Shown in pieces: positions 44,401 through 46,908 of a DNA stretch of 46,908 nt. Source of the DNA: Magnetococcales bacterium (GTDB taxonomy: Bacteria; Pseudomonadota; Magnetococcia; Magnetococcales; JADGCH01); contig JADGCH010000016.1 in NCBI GenBank assembly GCA_015229115.1, positions 1-46,908 of the forward strand. Direction: 5' to 3'. The position numbers and the translations under genes are program-made. Under the pieces are notes generated by a model, which had not been told where the DNA came from, made no database searches, and worked only from the letters and a program-made list of their open reading frames with translations. Each line of letters begins with the position of its first letter. Within the stretch, counting starts at the first letter, position 1.

Positions 44401-46593
44401 GGCCCTGGCCAGGGTATCACCGGCACCATCGCCGCTGATGACCGGATCGGCCGACAGGGAGAGCGTATAACGGGTGCTATCGCCAGTCAGCTGACAGACC
44501 CAGACCTTGTAATTGCCCGCTGCCAAACGGTTAGCCTGGATCTGTTCGGCATCCTGGCCGTTGTTGATGCTATAAGCAATCATCCGGTCATTGCTATCGA
44601 ACAGTACCAGATCGGCATCACCCTCCAGTTCGGATAGGCCAAGGGAAACATTGGCCGCCGTGGCCAACTGGAACTGGTAATAATCGGAAGGATCGCGCAC
44701 ACCGACAAAGTCTTCAAAACGCTGTTCAACACGACCCAGTTGACCGATATCACGTGCTGCCTGCAACGTATTACCCGCTCCGTCGGCCACGACGGTGGCC
44801 GTCGCAGCCGCAATCGTCAACTGGTAGCGTGTCTCACCATCACCAGCCTGATAGACATGGACGTAATAACGTTTGACACCACCGCTGCCCGCATCCAGCT
44901 GCTCAACCCGGATTGACTCGTCGCTGTGACCACCGTTACCGCTAAAATCAATCACCATGCCATCGCTGTCGAGCAAGACCAGATCGGCATCGTCGCTTAA
45001 GCCAGACAGGGACAGGGAGACATCAGCGGTGAGAGCCAGATCGAAATAATAAAAATTATCCTGATGACTGCCATCCACTACCCCGTAGATAGGGTCAATC
45101 AGCTGATCCAAAAGGATCGTCACCGGTTGCGCACTAGCCATGGTGGCACCCGAATCAGGAGCTGTCTCGCCTGCTGACGCAGTCACGACCAGCGCATAGA
45201 ACGACTCCTGGTCGCTGAAAGCTCCGACCGTTACATAGTAAGTGCCAGGCACCAGCTGATCGACCGCAATGGTCTCATCTTCGGTATCGAAATTCATGCT
45301 CCAGTCGATCAGATTCTGCTGACTGTCATACAGGTACAAATCGGCGTCACTGGTCAGTCCAGTCAGTAGCAGATTGATACCGGTTGTTGCAGTAAGGGTG
45401 AACTGGTAATAATCGTCAACACTACCACTGACGGAACCGCTGAAGCTCTGGATCTGATCGTCTAGCGTCATCGCCAGAGCTGATGCCTCGTCATGCCCCG
45501 CTTCGGAGTTGCCAGAATTGGACGGCAACACGGCCCGTTCCGCAGCAAGATTGAGCGTGTAAAACAGTTGAGCCTGATCATCGTCGGTATAGACATGGAC
45601 AAAGTAACGCCCAGCCTGAAGCTGGTAATGGTCCGCCACCAAGAGTTGCTCGACCCCAGTCTCGTCAACGACCACGCCCTGCAACCCAGCAGGACTATCC
45701 TGGAACGACAGATCAACCGTGGCATCAAAAGCCAGATTAAACTGGTAAAAATCATCGCTGTCCCCGATACCGACAAAATCACTCTCACTCTGGCTATGCT
45801 CAAGGGAATCAGCCAAGACCCGTGCACTGCCACGATCATCACCGGCATGATCAACCGGAGTAGCTGAGAACTGTGCGGTATAGTGGGTATTGACGGCCTT
45901 GGACGCCGGGTAGATACGGACATAATAATGGCCCGCAGCCAGATCGGTATAGGTAAGACTGTCTGCTGTGGCATCCCTGGAACCACCGCTACGCAGGATA
46001 TCACCACGATCATTGAGCAACTGGATATCGGCATCACCGCTCATGTCAGCCAAACTGATCTGAACATCCGATTGCCAGATGGTCTCGATAAGGTAGTAGT
46101 CATTGGCATCCACCACACCGACAAAGTCATTGCGACTCTGGCTGGCAAAACCGAGTTGCTGGAGATCCGCAGCACGAGACAGGTCATTACCAGCATGATC
46201 TTCTGGAGGTGGTTCAGCCTTCATGGTCAGTACGTAGTTGACCGCAACTCCTGAGGTCGCCTTGCTGTAGGGATAAACCCGCACGTAATAGGTGCCAGCA
46301 GCAAGGTTGGTCATGGCAATCGATTCACTGGTCCGACCACGGTTGCCACTGCTCTGCAGCAGGGTACCGGTCGGACCGAGCAGCTGGACATCAGCATCGC
46401 CATCACCGCTGGTCAGAGTCACGGAAAGCGTGCTGCCGGCATCGGCAATCTGAAAGCGGTAATAGTCATCACGATCACTGCTGCCCACATACTCGGTGAT
46501 CGATTGGGCCGTCTCTGTCAGTGTACCAAGGTTGCGTGCCTTGCTGCGGCTGTTCGGAGCCGTGTCCGTGGTGGTGGTGGTGATGCGTGACAT
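41455..46593 (-). CDS. Giant protein: eleven PPC domains plus C-terminal C11 protease
   Basis: The 1712-residue protein starts with a Thr-rich segment, without a Sec signal peptide. It then has eleven PPC (bacterial pre-peptidase C-terminal) domains, each with a DYYxF motif, a GDADVxLLD-type turn and a YYVRVY-like strand. A C11 protease domain lies in the last 370 residues. Its catalytic His is in VVWDHGGG and its Cys in IGFDTCLQGMVE. PPC domains are beta-sandwiches that normally lie after a protease and are cut off during secretion. Here they precede it. The upstream AGGAGA, eight bases before ATG 46593, decides the start. It ends 72 bases before the small unknown gene and heads the strand-coherent block that includes the type I exporter. 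Confidence 0.92.
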   Translation of the reverse strand: MSRITTTTTDTAPNSRSKARNLGTLTETAQSITEYVGSSDRDDYYRFQIADAGSTLSVTLTSGDGDADVQLLGPTGTLLQSSGNRGRTSESIAMTNLAAGTYYVRVYPYSKATSGVAVNYVLTMKAEPPPEDHAGNDLSRAADLQQLGFASQSRNDFVGVVDANDYYLIETIWQSDVQISLADMSGDADIQLLNDRGDILRSGGSRDATADSLTYTDLAAGHYYVRIYPASKAVNTHYTAQFSATPVDHAGDDRGSARVLADSLEHSQSESDFVGIGDSDDFYQFNLAFDATVDLSFQDSPAGLQGVVVDETGVEQLLVADHYQLQAGRYFVHVYTDDDQAQLFYTLNLAAERAVLPSNSGNSEAGHDEASALAMTLDDQIQSFSGSVSGSVDDYYQFTLTATTGINLLLTGLTSDADLYLYDSQQNLIDWSMNFDTEDETIAVDQLVPGTYYVTVGAFSDQESFYALVVTASAGETAPDSGATMASAQPVTILLDQLIDPIYGVVDGSHQDNFYYFDLALTADVSLSLSGLSDDADLVLLDSDGMVIDFSGNGGHSDESIRVEQLDAGSGGVKRYYVHVYQAGDGETRYQLTIAAATATVVADGAGNTLQAARDIGQLGRVEQRFEDFVGVRDPSDYYQFQLATAANVSLGLSELEGDADLVLFDSNDRMIAYSINNGQDAEQIQANRLAAGNYKVWVCQLTGDSTRYTLSLSADPVISGDGAGDTLARARDLGTLTTAVQSWRDAVGGNDKNDYYKFRVTGNSALSVNLTDLANDADLALLDKDGKLLVASRQGGATDERIQYNLLTAGNYYLLVSPASGVTNYTLSLSAAAAVSNTVDQAGNDLRSAKLLGALGATEQSFDDFVGASDGDDYYQFQVVGPADFRLSLAGLSGDVDVSLLDQDGTVMEISANGGSRAETIHYDNLASGTYYAHVYTDRDSSNYRLTLAAETVAVSDHAPNTMQQAMDIGVPGADGRIMRDYVGSGDRDDYYQFTLDKRSSVHAVLSGLTANVTMAVLDDAGQVKLSTTTSGSSANTFVPEALDLDRLATGRYYVRISYAGSSGGTEYILNLSALDASPADTAGNQTSAAREVTVGGDEQQWNGFVGTDDTVDYYKFTLAATSNWALQLTDLVGDADVTLLKQDGSTVIATSRNGGNAPEEMAAELGAGSYYVKVEYKSGDTDYTLHMKAPAVITSNNPELADNTMARATSLGTLNATPVSKDGYVGNGDNNDYYKFSTAAISNFRLSMTGLSSNVDVQLLDRDGKVIRDSLNGGTDAETIQYDNLAKGDYYLRVYPYSDRAIRSRSLVSDSRYALTVAAGQPSTTTPVVVPGNLVTSTNDSWTILVYMAADNNLEAFGLQDINEMESVNLPNNVNVVVLVDRSAGYSTADGNWSDTRRGAIQHDNDTSRISSSLTSLGELDTGNPNTLANFVDWGTSNYRADRYALVVWDHGGGLSGTCSDDTSGSGLSVGDMTNAVAQSNIKFDIIGFDTCLQGMVEQVDDLRAYTGVVVASEQTEPGDGWAYDRWLSALSAGTTSTATMDAKALSKTIVDTFGASYANSGEKVTLSAIDTSKIPTLTARINDFTKAVLADTSTASWSKLRTARTGTAAVLDFPVEAGKPGWDYLDLGDYMNRVSSSFGTSSAIGKAARDVSQALTGAVIQQYSDFAGSSGLSVYLPGSKGELTSSYNGSNWAFLKDTNWDQFVGKLVV
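42640..46550 (-). repeat. Array of eleven PPC-domain-coding units
   Basis: The DYYxF-coding sites lie near 46460, 46100, 45745, 45415, 45050, 44680, 44322, 43965, 43615, 43250 and 42888, a period of roughly 330-370 bases (about 120 residues). The units are diverged at DNA level, so this is an old protein-level expansion and not a recent tandem duplication. Unit 3 is the least typical, lacking the GDAD turn. Confidence 0.85.
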
Positions 46594-46789
46594 GAGTTGA
46601 GTCTCCTGTGTCCAGTAATAGATCGAAACAATGGCGCCATCATAACAGAACCGCTGGCACAATGTAATATAGCTAGCGGATCATCATCATTTTTTTACTT
46701 GCCCTTTACGGCAAAAAATTCGATAATTGGAGTGTAAATTGTTATCATTTATTAATCATATGATAAATCAGGGATCACGTGGCAGTAGC
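46594..46789. promoter_or_regulatory. AT-rich divergent intergenic region
   Basis: The 196 bases hold the leader of the giant protease (AGGAGA at its downstream end on the minus strand). From about 46660 there is an AT-rich section with a perfect 10-base palindrome ATCATATGAT (46755-46764). ATTTAT (46747-46752) and ATAAAT (46763-46768) also form an inverted pair. This would suit a regulator binding between two divergent genes, but no motif is recognised. Confidence 0.4.
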
Positions 46790-46908
46790 ATGAAACATCA
46801 GACCAAGCCATTCATTCGCAACACACACCTTATCGTGGGCGGCGCTTCAATCGTTATGGCCATTATCCTCTATGGCCTGCTGGATGTTCCTGGTGAGATG
46901 ATCCGTAA
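46790..46908 (+). CDS. Partial gene for an N-terminally anchored membrane protein
   Basis: The frame is open to the window edge and gives 39 residues: a short polar start (MKHQTKPFIRNTH), a transmembrane helix (LIVGGASIVMAIILYGLL) and DVPGEMIR. Too little is visible to assign a family. A secretion adaptor of the HlyD type also has one N-terminal helix, but the sequence offers no specific support. An in-frame ATG at 46760 is an alternative start. Confidence 0.45.
   Translation, partial: MKHQTKPFIRNTHLIVGGASIVMAIILYGLLDVPGEMIR

Noticed and set aside
42640-46550. Periodic structure that might be a CRISPR array or recent tandem duplication
   Set aside because: The period of about 360 bases and the diverged units encode PPC domains. 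There are no short identical repeats or spacers, and no cas genes are present.
46790-46908. Assignment of the partial right-edge gene as the HlyD adaptor of the exporter
   Set aside because: Only 39 residues are visible, and a single N-terminal helix is not specific. No HlyD motif is present.

Overview
The window reads as the chromosome of a proteobacterium with roughly 55% GC and dense, tightly packed operons. Most genes are housekeeping (gyrA, tgt, queA, nadK, tpx, queD, queE, aat, purB, rnhB, rluC-type synthase, rne, dinG-type helicase, uup). The divergent rluC/rne pair, the DUF2782 gene, the E. coli-type Tpx and the long PurB point toward Gammaproteobacteria or a nearby deep branch. The Rpn-nuclease remnant, many signalling proteins and large repeat proteins would also fit Magnetococcales. 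The lineage is inference only. No rRNA, tRNA, CRISPR array or complete insertion sequence was recognised.

Layout, left to right. (1) 1-1056: a truncated CHC2/TOPRIM primase-like gene (-) and a repeat-containing divergent region in front of gyrA. (2) 1057-4409: gyrA overlapping a thioredoxin-HEAT protein. (3) 4437-10972, minus strand: tpx - nadK - degenerate-HPt membrane protein - queA - tgt, then a DUF4337 membrane protein coupled to an exported Ppx/GppA-like protein. (4) 11086-13944, plus strand: an MsbA-like ABC exporter, queD and queE. (5) 13954-18163, minus strand: diheme cytochrome c, Sel1-repeat protein, aat and purB. (6) 18319-24723, plus strand: a PAS/degenerate GGDEF protein, livG- and livF-like ATPases, a TVP38-family membrane protein, a zinc-ribbon protein and a chemoreceptor. 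(7) 24700-26335, minus strand: rnhB and an RluC-type synthase; then 26577-31935, plus strand: rne, a GlnQ-like ATPase and a DinG/YoaA-type helicase. (8) 31878-35079, minus strand: uup behind a triple-SPOR exported protein. (9) 35321-46593, minus strand: an accessory-looking block with an Rpn remnant, an MFS transporter, a DUF2782 protein, a type-I-secretion-type ABC exporter, a clostripain-like protease, a small unknown protein and a 1712-residue protease carrying eleven PPC domains. A partial membrane-protein gene starts at the right edge.

How the genes fit together. Four queuosine genes (queA, tgt, queD, queE) lie in two nearby operons. Many neighbours overlap by 1-4 bases, so translational coupling is common. 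The right-hand block is the most unusual: two paralogous C11 proteases without evident Sec signals lie in one strand-coherent group with an ABC exporter that carries an inactive C39-like N-terminal domain. This suggests, but does not prove, a dedicated type I secretion route for caspase-clan proteases. One of those protease genes contains a REP-like palindrome inside its coding sequence.
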